Numbered from the stretch's first letter, positions 20,040 through 29,281 are shown. The stretch is DNA of 64,000 nt from Branchipolynoe longqiensis (GCA_030323885.1 CM059199.1:76418781-76482780), one strand, 5' to 3'. Notes: generated from the letters alone by a model not told the origin. Made by a program: numbers and translations.

Positions 20040-21952
20040 AGATTTACAGTAAAGATATTATCGAATTTGACTTTAATTTCAACTAGGTTAAGGTCTTTCG
20101 TCATTTGTGTAGATTTTTGATGTGCCGAAGGTTGAAGCGCCCGCCTGCTGAGAGCATCTGCAAGAACCAACTCCTTGCCAGACTTATGAATGATTTCAAC
20201 ATTACAGTTGTGAGTGGCTGCATAGAGCCATATCTCACGGGCACATGCAGTAAGGACCCGGTCTCTCCCTGCACCTGATGCCAGGACCTGCTGGCTGGCT
20301 GAATTGTCCGTATTTATAATAATCGTATAGTCCTCAGGTCTCTTGGGTGCAAGAGTCCTAAGTGCCACTATCAGGTTAATGGCCTCCAGGTGGGCGATGT
20401 TGGTATGTCTTCTTGTGATAGGCTCTGGGTAGGTCTCAGAGTAGTATTTAGAAATCGAGAAGGCTCCTCCGGCATGCATAGAGGAGTCACACTCAATGAC
20501 CCAAGGTGGCTTGTCATCGGCCTTGAGGAGCACGATTCCATTTGAGTCCGTGGCATACCGAAGGAACCATGTGACATCACTCCGGAGTTCGTCAGTGATT
20601 TCTTGCCTCCCATAGAATGGTGCATCACGTAGGCATGCAAAAATCCGAGACATAAATCGCCTCGCAGGCGCTACACATTTGGCGACATGTTGTAGCCTGC
20701 CAACAAGTCTCTGAAGTTCTTTTCTGGTTGCTTTTTGTTTGTCCATCCAAGCCGAGCACTCTTGAAGTATGTCATCAAGCTTCTCCTGAGGGATTGTAAC
20801 TGTCATTTTTTGTGCAGATATGTTGAAACCGAGCCATTCTATTTCTTTATCGGGTGGGTGGCATTTTTCAGGGGATAAAACTAGTCCAAGTCTTGATGTT
20901 ATCTCGAGGAGGTCGTTATATGCTGAGTGTGCACTGCTGCTGTCTGGTGCCACCCCGACAAAGTCGTCTAAATAGCAGTGTGTGAAGTGGCCCTTCTTCC
21001 TCATCAGGTATACAACGGCATTCGTAGTTCTGGCACATGCCATAGCTGAAGTTCGGCAGCCAAAAGGTGGGGCGACATCAGTGTAGTATTTTCCTTCGAA
21101 AGTGAGGCCAAGGAGTGGGGTGGAGAGGGGGCAGGTCCTGAGCTGCCTGTAGGCTCGTGCAAGGTCGGCGCACCAAAGAAGACAGTCAGGACCGAGCCTA
21201 GCCACCTCATCAGCAGCATTCATTACATTGGGTAGGGAATAGGAGCTGGGGCGGCCTTGGTAGTATCCTCTCCGTATTCCACAGTTGACACTAGCCCCCT
21301 TTGGCCAGCTAAGGTCGACGATGACGCGCCTGTCGGGAGTGTTCTTCTTCGGGCGCGTCATCATCGGGCTCGTCTGAGACCAGGGTGTGAAGGGTGGCTC
21401 CTTGAAGGGGCCGAGTAGTGCCCCATGGCTGAGTTCAGTCTCTACGTATTTCTTGATGTAGGTGGTATGTGCAGGATCTTCACGATGGTTGCTGTTTGTA
21501 CTGGTAGGAGGGGCATCGCCGGTATAATCGACAGGCCAGCCAAATTCTAGGAACTCGACTACCTGCCGATCATGATAGTCTGCCAGGGTGCTCTTCCAGG
21601 CACAAATATTAAGTCCTGATCGTATTGGGACCCGGGCCTTCATGTAGTTTGGTAACGCCGTACGCCTGACGTTGTTATATATTTGAATATATTCAGTATG
21701 GCCCACCCACATGTCATGTCGTGGGTGAGGCCAAATGCGGTCGAGTGTGGCACTATACTCGACTGGGGTAGGCGGAGGGTGTGTCTCGGTGACGGGTGTC
21801 ACTTGTTGCTCGATGTCAAGCATGTCTGTATCTGTCACACCGATGTCGGTGCAGCTGTCGTATCCTCCTGTTAGGACGGCCGTTGTTGTTAATGCAGTAG
21901 ATCTGGGCTCCACGTGTCTGTTGTCGGTATTTTTCGTGGAGCCATTTCTCAA
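20036..21952 (-). CDS. Ngaro reverse transcriptase-RNase H
   Basis: 638 residues counted from 21952, where the first codon is TTG, so the protein is most likely made as a gag-pol fusion by -1 frameshifting. RT motifs: MMTRPKKN and VIVDLSWPKGASVNCGI (about 197-226), WCADLARAYRQL (260-271), the catalytic YLDD (327-330), and EIEWLGFNI (370-378). RNase H follows with acidic residues D489 (VIECDSS), E523 (AHLEAIN), D549 (INTDNS) and D599 (LVLADALSRR). It copies the element RNA into DNA in the cytoplasmic particle or nucleus. No stops or frameshifts. A decayed relative with the same motif order lies at 10981-14004. Confidence 0.93.
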   Translation of the reverse strand: MRNGSTKNTDNRHVEPRSTALTTTAVLTGGYDSCTDIGVTDTDMLDIEQQVTPVTETHPPPTPVEYSATLDRIWPHPRHDMWVGHTEYIQIYNNVRRTALPNYMKARVPIRSGLNICAWKSTLADYHDRQVVEFLEFGWPVDYTGDAPPTSTNSNHREDPAHTTYIKKYVETELSHGALLGPFKEPPFTPWSQTSPMMTRPKKNTPDRRVIVDLSWPKGASVNCGIRRGYYQGRPSSYSLPNVMNAADEVARLGPDCLLWCADLARAYRQLRTCPLSTPLLGLTFEGKYYTDVAPPFGCRTSAMACARTTNAVVYLMRKKGHFTHCYLDDFVGVAPDSSSAHSAYNDLLEITSRLGLVLSPEKCHPPDKEIEWLGFNISAQKMTVTIPQEKLDDILQECSAWMDKQKATRKELQRLVGRLQHVAKCVAPARRFMSRIFACLRDAPFYGRQEITDELRSDVTWFLRYATDSNGIVLLKADDKPPWVIECDSSMHAGGAFSISKYYSETYPEPITRRHTNIAHLEAINLIVALRTLAPKRPEDYTIIINTDNSASQQVLASGAGRDRVLTACAREIWLYAATHNCNVEIIHKSGKELVLADALSRRALQPSAHQKSTQMTKDLNLVEIKVKFDNIFTVNL

Positions 21953-21958
21953 AAACCC
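21906..21958 (-). promoter_or_regulatory. -1 programmed frameshift signal, gag to RT
   Basis: On the minus strand the gag frame ends CAG GGT TTT TGA. The heptamer G GGT TTT (21958-21952) fits the X XXY YYZ rule, and a one-base backward slip enters exactly the RT frame (GGG TTT TTG AGA AAT). Eight nt later a perfect 9-bp stem can form: GGCTCCACG (21943-21935) with CGTGGAGCC (21914-21906), loop 20 nt, seven G-C pairs. Slippery site, 5-9 nt spacer and stem are the standard parts of such signals in retroelements. Function is inferred. Confidence 0.8.
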
Positions 21959-23289
21959 TGTGTGGGTTGTTGGTTTGTTGAACCACTGGTTTGGCCCGAT
22001 TTCTTGTCTGTGAATCTCTGCTTATTTATGCAGTCTTTCTCGCGGTGCATGTTTGCGCGGTGGTGTTTATTGGCACACCAAGCGCAAACATGCATCTTCT
22101 TGTCAGGGTGCTCCCCATGGTTAGAGTTGAACCCGCAGTCGATCCCCCAGTTCCATTGGTGGCAGGGCTTTCCATCGGTGTCGCGGTTGAAGTCATTCCT
22201 TGTGACATTGTATGGGTTCCCACTGGAACTAGGCTGGTTGTTGGCAGTGTTCCCGGCCATGCGTGACTGATTGAAATTGTATTTTGTTGATCGGTGTTGA
22301 TTGCGGGCCGGTAGGCGAAAGCCAACAGCATAGGCGTCCCGCTGTAGATCTTTAATGGCGTATTGGTCATTCCAGCCATCGGGGAGTTGTCCGTCATCAA
22401 TCATGGCGAAGACCTGTTCTGACCAGGAGCGGCAAGTTTGCCACTCCCAGTCACATGCCATGATCGTCAGCTGGTGGAGGTGTTCAAGCAGGGGGTCTTT
22501 CCAGGAGACGGGCACTTCAACCACCTTCATCATTTTACACAGGGAGCCCATGTACTCTGCGAATGTGGCTTCACCCACTGCGACTTTCTCCCTCTTAATC
22601 CCGCGAGTTACAAATAAATGTGGCAGTAATGCGGATTTACCTTTTTTCTTTCCAATGGCGGAGCCAGCGGCAGCTAAGAGTTCATTGATGGCATCGGTGT
22701 GTTCGTTGCTTGATGCGTCCCTGTTGAGCCTAGCTGACTGAGTGCGTGCCGCTTCGGCTTCTTGGCAGCAGTCATCATACTGTGTGTCATCATATATTTG
22801 GTGTTTTTCGGCATGTGTGGGGATGCGTGGTTTCCTCCTTGGTGCTGGTATGGGTTTGAAGGTTGGAATCTCCTGTTGGTGCGGTGGTTGGCGCCGGCTC
22901 ACCATCGGCGCACAAGCCCCGGCACAGTCACTGTCGCTGTCAGTATCCGATGTCTCGACATGGGTGACCGTGTGTTTTTTCTTGTGCCTGCCAGTCTCCA
23001 GTGCCTCCATTCTGGCGACCATCTTTGCTTCGAAGTTGTGCATCTGTTCTGCCATCGCAGCTTGCATGGCTTTGATGAGCTCATCGTTGTTGCTTATTGG
23101 CTGTGAGGTGGCCGATGCATTTTCAGGCATAGACGGTTTTTCTTTCATGGTTGACTGATAAGTATCGTCCGTGTCGTCCTCACTGAATATTTTGCTCTCA
23201 TTTATGAGCTTTGGACGTCCACGATTTTTGGGTGCCTTGTTCTGCTTGTTGTTGCCTGTCTTTTTAGTCGTCTTCCTTGCTGTAGGCAT
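21949..23289 (-). CDS. Ngaro gag-like protein
   Basis: 446 residues starting at ATG 23289 with the basic stretch MPTARKTTKKTGNNKQNKAP, which could serve nuclear targeting or nucleic-acid binding. A middle region (about 70-100) is helical and may be coiled coil (NDELIKAMQAAMAEQMHNF). The C-terminal quarter has a Cys/His cluster, including MHVCAWCANKHHRANMH, that looks like a zinc-binding knuckle. It is expected to package the RNA. The frame stops with TGA at 21951-21949, one codon past the slippery site. No lesions seen. The exact gag family is not recognised by motif, so the name rests mainly on position and the Cys/His cluster. Confidence 0.8.
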   Translation of the reverse strand: MPTARKTTKKTGNNKQNKAPKNRGRPKLINESKIFSEDDTDDTYQSTMKEKPSMPENASATSQPISNNDELIKAMQAAMAEQMHNFEAKMVARMEALETGRHKKKHTVTHVETSDTDSDSDCAGACAPMVSRRQPPHQQEIPTFKPIPAPRRKPRIPTHAEKHQIYDDTQYDDCCQEAEAARTQSARLNRDASSNEHTDAINELLAAAGSAIGKKKGKSALLPHLFVTRGIKREKVAVGEATFAEYMGSLCKMMKVVEVPVSWKDPLLEHLHQLTIMACDWEWQTCRSWSEQVFAMIDDGQLPDGWNDQYAIKDLQRDAYAVGFRLPARNQHRSTKYNFNQSRMAGNTANNQPSSSGNPYNVTRNDFNRDTDGKPCHQWNWGIDCGFNSNHGEHPDKKMHVCAWCANKHHRANMHREKDCINKQRFTDKKSGQTSGSTNQQPTQGF

Positions 23290-25109
23290 GTTGACAGGAA
23301 AGCTGGTCGATATTAGGGACGGCAGGTGCGTTGGTTCCTGTAATGGTTTGTCGTCGTTAATGTGATTCTGTAGGTTTTGTTGGCTCCTAAGATAGGTAGC
23401 ACAATTTATAAAAGCCGGTAATTGAGTAGAATGAGGTAAGATAAATGGCGTGAGATAAAATGTCAGATAAATGGCATCAAGTGAAGATTAACCCGGCAGA
23501 GAATAATGTATATAATGTAATAAATAATGTATAATAATTATAGTACTCCGGTATAAAGGAGTTTTGGGAAGAATAAATGAATGACAAAATATATCATGTG
23601 TTCTAAAATGCCGGTAATTGAGTCCAATGGTGTAGTATAAATGGCGTGATGTAAAATGTCTGATAAAATTGGGGCCAATGAAGACTACACCGGCAGAGAA
23701 ATTAATGAGTAAGGTGAAGTAAAGATGATACTGGCGTAAAAAGTTGTTGAGACTTATATATGCTGTTAATCCCAATGGAGCCTTGCTTCAACGTGACAGC
23801 GGTACCGGCAGTACATCAAATGTCAATCACACACCACAGAGCCTTCTAGCAGCAGAAAAACAGAATAATTAGGTAATATTTGTATTGCCGTTAGATTCCG
23901 CCTCGCATCAATCCTTTTGTCCAGTTAGTTGCAGTGGTTATCGTGGCGCAAAGTTTTTTAAAACATATGTATGAATATATATATATGACCACCTGTAGGC
24001 CGTCACTTTCAAGTTGTAGTAATAAAATCAGTGTAAATCAATATATGACATATTGTCCAGCATAGTATGACCGAGAAATTTCTTTGACATTGAATATGTA
24101 ATGGCCGCCGTATAGGTCATGCACCGTAATGGCTACCGGGCTGGTGTAGCCGGCGATGATGTAGGACTCTTCCTATATTAAGCCTTTTGAAAATATCCTA
24201 GCAAATGCGTCAGTGGTGTGCCGACTACTGCAGTAGCAAGCTCAAGCCGTGCATATTGGGTCAGTAATATGTAGTAAAGTTCAACGATACTCGTCACTAC
24301 GAAGTTGTCGGTGGTCGACGACAGAAACTTCTAGAGCAAGCAATAATATCTCAATACGGTCCTTAGAGTTCAGATTTGTACACACCCAATGTAGCAAGGC
24401 ATGTATTAAAGCAAACACGACGTGCAGTCATTCCGCATGCATTTCTTTTAACACTACACCGGCGGGTCTGAAGAACAACGCCCACGCAAATTGGGCGATA
24501 ATACAAGTCAGACTGTCACTCGACACAACACTGCTTCAATGTCACACCGGCCACTCAGTTACAGTTCTTATGGTATTCAGACACAACGTATATCAATGAA
24601 AAACGTGTACGACTAGCCTGACACTGGTGTAGGTTTCCTTGGTGGTTGCTTCTATCGTGAGTGTACCAGCACTAAAGTACCAAGAAGTACCAGCAGTAAA
24701 GTACTAAAGTACTGAAGTACCAAGAAAGTCGGGTCGATGTTAGGCAGACGGCAGCTGCGAGTGTACAATGCCGGCGGTCCAGTCAGTTACAGTTCTTATG
24801 GTATTCAGACACAACGTATGTCAATGAAAAACGTGTACGACTACAATGCCACACCGGCCACCGGGAGCACAACAAATGTCAGTTTCACAACTACCAAACT
24901 TTCCAGCAGCACAACACAATACTAAGTAATATTTGTACTTCCCTTAGAACTGGGATTCGCTGTCAGTCTCTTTTCCTGGTCTGTGTGAAGTTGTAGCTGC
25001 AGCTGTGTAGTTGTCAAATTCGTAGCTAGTAGTTGTCAAACACGGGTCAAATTCGGAGCTCATGTATGACATGTGACCGTAAGAAAGTTGTAGGAGCTCA
25101 TGTGACCGT
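23290..25109 (-). repeat. Ngaro 5' leader with internal duplications
   Basis: No ORF of note. About 90 bp at 23413-23502 (CCGGTAATTGAGTAGAATG ... ACCCGGCAGAGAA) recur with changes at 23610-23700. About 65 bp at 24550-24614 (CAGTTACAGTTCTTATGGTA ... GTGTACGACTA) recur at 24780-24843. A 37-bp piece of repeat A (GAAAGTCGGGTCGATGTTAG...) lies at 24724-24760, so the leader has a partial extra A copy. Confidence 0.75.
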
Positions 25110-25325
25110 GAAAGTCGGGTCGAAGTTAGGCAGACGGCAGCTGCGATGGTTCTGGGCGTTTTGCACGGGTGAGGTAGATAACGTACACATCTCGCTGGCA
25201 GAGTTCAGGTCAATGGCGCCACCTATCGAGTTAGTCAGGAACTAAATTATATTCCTCCAGGTGGCGGCATCATTTCGTCCAGTCTCCGCCGAGAATTACG
25301 CATGTTAATTATAACATGTACAATT
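25110..25325 (-). repeat. Ngaro split repeat A1 (5' end of element)
   Basis: 216 bp matching A2 (18715-18930) with about four substitutions. The element begins here on the minus strand (AATTGTACATGTTATAATTA). Confidence 0.9.
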
Positions 25326-25532
25326 CTTTTTTTTTGTCCATTGTAACGATTGATACAAAACAGAACAGAAGCGGTTACACTGAAAACACAAGGACATTTG
25401 CTTCAAATCAATATGTATTCTATTGGGATTTTGGAACACCATGTAAAAAACAAATCAGTTTATCCTGAGCAAATGCATAAGCAGGTAATATGTTGATCGT
25501 TACAATGGACAAAGTTTTGTCCCATATTACCA

Positions 25533-25568
25533 AAGACCCTATAAATATAATACTAAGACGGCTCACTC
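25533..25568 (-). repeat. inverted fragment of the 140-bp unit
   Basis: AAGACCCTATAAATATAATACTAAGACGGCTCACTC is the complement of part of the unit at 25871-26428, with a 6-bp insertion. About 300 bp separate it from the direct array, so the two could pair as a hairpin. Confidence 0.6.
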
Positions 25569-25870
25569 AGCCTGTACTGTGTCATCAAAATGATCAAACC
25601 CACCACTTGGTGCGCTGGCTTTTCTCTTGGTTAAACAGGTGCTATATTATATGTATAAATGTATATATAAATGTGAAAGATGTGTGATGATGGCGATGCT
25701 GATGATGATGCTGATGATGATGGGTATTTGTTCATAGCAATTTCATATTGATGTGTATTCATACTTACCTATCTCATGTATAATATAATTGTATGTGTTT
25801 ACATGTGAAACACCAACCAGCAGCCGGGCTAATCAAACCCACCACAAGGTGGCACTGCAAAATTTACATT

Positions 25871-26428
25871 ACCTTGGGAGAGATAGAGAGTGAGCCGTAT
25901 TAGTATTATAGGGTCTTTGACATTGCTTAGCACCTTTTGAGACAGGGTCATATGGGTGTTGTATAATTAACTATGCGAGTATAAACAAGGGAAGGCTTTA
26001 CAGTAAATATACCTTGGGAGAGATAGAGAGTGAGCCGTCTTAGTATTATAGGGTCTTTTACATTGCTTAGCACCTTTTGAGACAGGCTCATATGGGTGTT
26101 GTATAATTAACTATGCGAGTATAAACAAGGGAAGGCTTTACAGTAAATATACCTTGGGAGAGATAGAGAGTGAGCCGTCTTAGTATTATAGGGTCTTTGA
26201 CATTGCTTAGCACCTTTTGAGACAGGGTCATATGGGTGTTGTATAATTAACTATGCGAGTATAAACAAGGGAAGGCTTTACAGTAAATTACCTTGGGAGA
26301 GATAGAGAGTGAGCCGTCTTAGTATTATAGGGTCTTTGACATTGCTTAGCACCTTTTGAGACAGGGTCATATGGGTGTTGTATAATTAACTATGCGAGTA
26401 TAAACAAGGGAAGGCTTTACAGTAAATA
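25871..26428 (+). repeat. four tandem copies of a 140-bp unit
   Basis: ACCTTGGGAGAGATAGAGAG recurs at 25871, 26011, 26151 and 26290. The units are almost identical (GTCTTTGACATTGCTTAGCA, GTATAATTAACTATGCGAGT, GGGAAGGCTTTACAGTAAAT), so the amplification is recent. No ORF. Confidence 0.9.
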
Positions 26429-26987
26429 ACGAATCTCACCATTCTCCTTAGTCAGACACCCGGAGTGCGCGTACGACCCGTCTGACCTGTCTGCGCACCC
26501 ACGTGACGTCAGCGAACAGGGTGTCCCCTGGCGGCAAGTTCGGTCAAAGCACGCGGTCCCCAGCACCAGACAACTGGGCTCCACAGAAACTGTGTCCACC
26601 GCAAAGAAGTGAAGGAAAGGTCATTACGCTATGCAGCAGGGATGAAAGTGGTCTCCGGCAAAAAAATGTCGCAGAAATACCGATGGCGACATTTCCACGA
26701 AAACGCGGATTAGCACTGTCAGGGAGTCGTGGGGAAAATGGCGGAAGTCAGGTTTCAAATGTCCTTGTTGTGACTGTATTATCGCCCATACCTAAATCTT
26801 GTTTATCTTTTATGTTCGAGGAACATCTGAGGTCATATAAGAAAGGGATTTGAATTAACTAATTGCTGTCATGCACATTCTGATTCCTTGGTATTTTGTT
26901 GAACGTTAATAAGTAAATATTTTAAAATAGCGGAAATACGCGAAATCGCGGAGATCTTTCATCCCTGATACAGACATAGACTGTGTT
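26429..26987 (+). repeat. repeat family W, copy 2, and non-coding flank
   Basis: 26630-26965 matches the pieces of 16740-17470 without the insertion. 26440-26630 is G+C richer (CGTGACGTCAGCG, a CRE-like TGACGTCA) but shows no exon that fits the host gene. Confidence 0.45.
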
Positions 26988-27159
26988 ACAGTAAAACCTC
27001 TCTAAATCGACCGACCATGGAACCGACTTTAAAAGGTCGATTTAGGGAGGTGTTCCATTTAGGGTATTGTAGCAGTGATCGTTTGGGACCCAAATAAAGC
27101 GATTGATATAGGGGAGTGGTCGATCTGTGGAGGTGGTCGGTTAGAGAGGTTTTGCTGTG
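26988..27159. mobile_element. pogo/Tigger-like MITE, copy 3
   Basis: CAGTAAAACCTCTCTAAATC at the left and GGTTAGAGAGGTTTTGCTG at the right are inverted repeats. The inner GACCGACTTTAAAAGGTCGA matches copy 1 (102-272). Confidence 0.75.
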
Positions 27160-27172
27160 CTTAGAAAATAGA

Positions 27173-27500
27173 GTTGTTGTTTGTTTTACATCCTAGCAAC
27201 GTCTAAGGTCATATCAGAAGGGGAACGACTTGTGCAGTGCACACTCATGGTGACTTTATAGTGTTACACCACTGAGAGACCATACCGCAGGCACCATGCC
27301 CCGATATCCCACACAGTCACATTAACCTGACACTGTGCTAACCAGTTCTTGTCTCATCCGATTAATTCCGCGCGGCAGGCTAGGTAGCAACAAGTATCAA
27401 TTTTATAAGTTATTGGTTTGACTCGGCTGGGATTCGAACTCCCGACCTTCCGCAAGGGATGCCTGCGCTCTACCGATTAGGCCACCGTGTCTGGTCGAGA
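27173..27500 (-). mobile_element. tRNA-derived SINE family X, head type B
   Basis: Tail complement TTGTTTTACATCCTAGCAAC; body GATATCCCACACAGTCACAT; head complement GATTCGAACTCCCGACCTTC and CTCTACCGATTAGGCCACC. The head belongs to the second head type (GGCCGAATCGGTAGAGCGC), distinct from that of the copy at 6356. Confidence 0.75.
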
Positions 27501-27540
27501 AAAAAACAGAACTGAGAGGCTTGATTTTATTGTTGTTCTT

Positions 27541-27655
27541 ACCTTCATTGACCTTCATTGACCTTCATTGACCTTCATTGACCTTCATCGACCTTCATCG
27601 ACCTTCATCGACCTTCATTGACCTTTATTGACCTTAATTGACCTTCATTCCAATG
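27541..27655. repeat. (ACCTTCATTG)n decamer array
   Basis: About 12 copies of ACCTTCATTG/ACCTTCATCG in tandem. Non-coding. Confidence 0.9.
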
Positions 27656-27689
27656 GTGAAAAATTGGGCTCCCTAATTCCAGTGTGCCT

Positions 27690-28445
27690 AGCCATCTACT
27701 TGAGTGTTGCCTACTTTACCCGAGTTCCACCCACTTGAGTGTTGCCTACTTTACCCGCGTTCCACCCACCTGAGTGTTGCCTACTTTACCTGGGTTCCAC
27801 CTATTTGATTGCTGCCTATTTTACCTGGGTTCGACCTACTTGAGTGTTGCCTACTTTACCTGGGTTCCACCCACTTGAGTGCTGCCTACTTTACCTGAGT
27901 TCCACCCACCTGAGTGTTGCCTACTTTCCCTGGGTTCCACCTACTTGAGGGTTGCCTACTTTACCTGGGTTCCACCCACTTGAGTGCTGCCTACTTTACC
28001 TGAGTTCCACCCACCTGAGTGTTGCCTACTTTACCTGCATTCCACAAACCTGAGTGTTGCCTACTTTACCTGCGTGCCACCTACTTGAGTGTTGCCTACT
28101 TTGGATGCATTCCACCCACCTGAGTGTTGCCTACTTTACCTGAGTTCCACCTACTTGAGTGTTGCCTACTTTACCTGAGTTCCACCCACCTGCGTGTTGC
28201 CTACTTTACATGGGTTCTACCTACTTGAGTGTTGCCTACTTTACCTGGGTTCCCCCCAATTGAGTGCTGCCTACTTTACCTGAGTTCCACCAACTTGAGT
28301 GATGCCTACTTTTCCTGAGTTCCACCTATTTGAGTGCTGCGTACTTTAATGAGTTCCACCTATTTGAGTGCTGCCTACCTTACCTCAGTAACACCTACTT
28401 GCTGCCTACTTTACCAGAGTTCCACCTACACGCTGCCTACTTTAC
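27690..28445 (-). repeat. 35-bp minisatellite built from the exon 4 splice donor
   Basis: About 21 units of roughly 35 bp (plus strand TTGCCTACTTTACCTGGGTT then CCACCNACTTGAGTG). Read on the strand of the gene, each unit has CCAG/GTAAAGTAGGCA. The last unit joins exon 4 directly: the real donor CCCCAG/GTAAAGTAGGCA at 28445 is itself in the unit. The array therefore looks like an expansion of the exon 4 to intron 4 junction and lays out many donor-like sites just downstream of it. Confidence 0.85.
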
Positions 28446-28598
28446 CTGGGGTGCGCCAACCTGGGGGCGGGGTGGCGCCCCCTGCCGCGTGCCCGTCCAC
28501 CGCGACGCTCCGGTAGGTGGCGTAGATTCCCCGCCCGCCCTTCTTGTGCCTGGCGTACAGCGTCACCGTCAGCGCCACGTCCTGGTCGACCGTCACCC
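28446..28598 (-). CDS. CUB-MAM protein, exon 4 (end of CUB domain and linker)
   Basis: Acceptor GTTGACAG at 28601-28599 and donor GTAAAG at 28445-28440. The exon is 153 nt, phase 1 in and out, without stops and G+C-rich. It encodes VTVDQDVALTVTLYARHKKG, then GRGIYATYRSVAVDG, then a Gly/Pro-rich linker (residues 159-209). LTVTLYA...GRGIYATY is the final pair of strands of a CUB domain, usually L-V-F-S...GGF-A-Y. It joins exon 3 by codon T/GG. The exon lies between two tandem arrays: a 15-bp array starts 17 nt upstream of it, and the minisatellite carrying its donor follows directly. Confidence 0.9.
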
Positions 28599-28614
28599 CT
28601 GTCAACACGCAAAG

Positions 28615-28725
28615 ACACCCTGCCTAGAACACTTCGCACAACACACTTTGCACAGAACACTTTGCACAAAACACTTTGCAAAAAACACTTTGCACATAGC
28701 ACCTTGCATAGAACACTTTAGACAG
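28615..28725. repeat. 15-bp tandem array (ACACTTTGCACAGAA)
   Basis: About seven imperfect units of GAACACTTTGCACAA type, immediately upstream (in gene sense) of the exon 4 acceptor. The array occupies the place where the branch point should be. Confidence 0.8.
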
Positions 28726-29099
28726 AATGACTCTCCGCTATACTAAATGTCACTAATACCATGTTTTTCCTTGTTGCTGGAGGGTACGTTAGTTGATTAA
28801 GCAAGTGAAATTTCAATCGTGGACAATTGTTCTTCCTCTTTCCACAATCCCTTGCCCTCTCCTAGTAATACTGAATGCCAGACGAGGTAGGGACAAAACT
28901 AAAGTAGCCAAATTAGCTTCCTATTTTAAAGAAGTCAAACTTGCTCTAAAATGAAAGACATTGAATTGGCATTAAAACCATGGAGGCTAAATTTGCTTCC
29001 AAGCTGAAGAAGAGAAATTTACTCCCAGCAAAAAGACAAATACAACAAAAGAAACAAAGTTTGCTCCCGAAAAGAGAAGCCGAAATGAATTTTACTTAC
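28726..29099. other. rest of intron 3, non-coding
   Basis: Intron 3 is only 501 bp (28599-29099). This part is A+T- and purine-rich, with no repeat or gene recognised. Confidence 0.5.
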
Positions 29100-29281
29100 A
29101 ACAAAAGTCTTCGCCCCAGACGCTACTGAAGGCCGTGGTCTGCGACTTGAGAACCCCGTGGCCGGAGTACTGGTGGCGCTCCCTGGAGGTGGCGGCGGTG
29201 GCGGGAGGTTGCTGGGGCAGCTGGTAAGGGTGGCCGGCGATCTCCAGGTAGTCGTTCACACCCAGGGAGAAGCGATGGAAC
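29100..29281 (-). CDS. CUB-MAM protein, exon 3 (middle of CUB domain)
   Basis: Acceptor TACCCTTCAG at 29284-29282 and donor GTAAGT at 29099-29094. The exon is 182 nt, phase 2 in and phase 1 out, no stops. It encodes FHRFSLGVNDYLEIAG, a Pro/Ala-rich loop (QLPQQPPATAATS), then GHGVLKSQTTAFSSVWGEDFC (residues 99-158). FSLGVNDYLEI matches the CUB strand usually written F-L...CDYLEI. The cysteine before DYLEI is replaced (VNDYLEI), and the loop is longer than usual. It joins exon 2 by codon AC/G. Confidence 0.9.

Larger units (their letters stand above)
18552..25325 (-). mobile_element. intact Ngaro/PAT-type tyrosine-recombinase retrotransposon
   Basis: A 6.77-kb element read on the minus strand: repeat A1 (25325-25110), leader, gag, RT-RNase H, tyrosine recombinase, then B1 (19046-18927), A2 (18930-18715) and B2 (18671-18552). 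This A1...B1-A2-B2 order is the split direct repeat arrangement known for PAT and Ngaro elements. B1 and B2 look identical over 120 bp; A1 and A2 differ at about four of 216 positions. All three ORFs are open and their catalytic residues present. I see no methyltransferase domain, which favours Ngaro. The termini show no target duplication, as expected for recombinase-mediated integration. It lies in sense orientation in intron 4 of the CUB-MAM gene. Confidence 0.9.

Noticed and set aside
21914..23158. Several plus-strand frames of 90-140 codons
   Set aside because: Complement of the Ngaro gag gene; the minus strand has the Cys/His cluster and the retroelement context.
19041..23289. Three overlapping minus-strand ORFs that look like a bacterial operon
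   Set aside because: Domains and split direct repeats identify one tyrosine-recombinase retrotransposon; the overlaps are translational coupling or frameshifting.
25871..26428. Regular tandem repeat that might suggest a CRISPR array
   Set aside because: Units of 140 bp are continuous without unique spacers, and the genome is animal.
26440..26630. G+C-rich stretch considered as another exon of the CUB-MAM gene
   Set aside because: No acceptor-donor pair gives an open phase-1 exon, and exon 4 to exon 5 already joins in phase with a continuous domain order.
28442..28702. 86-codon minus-strand frame and plus-strand frames over exon 4
   Set aside because: Different frames from the CUB reading; no motif, no fitting splice phases.
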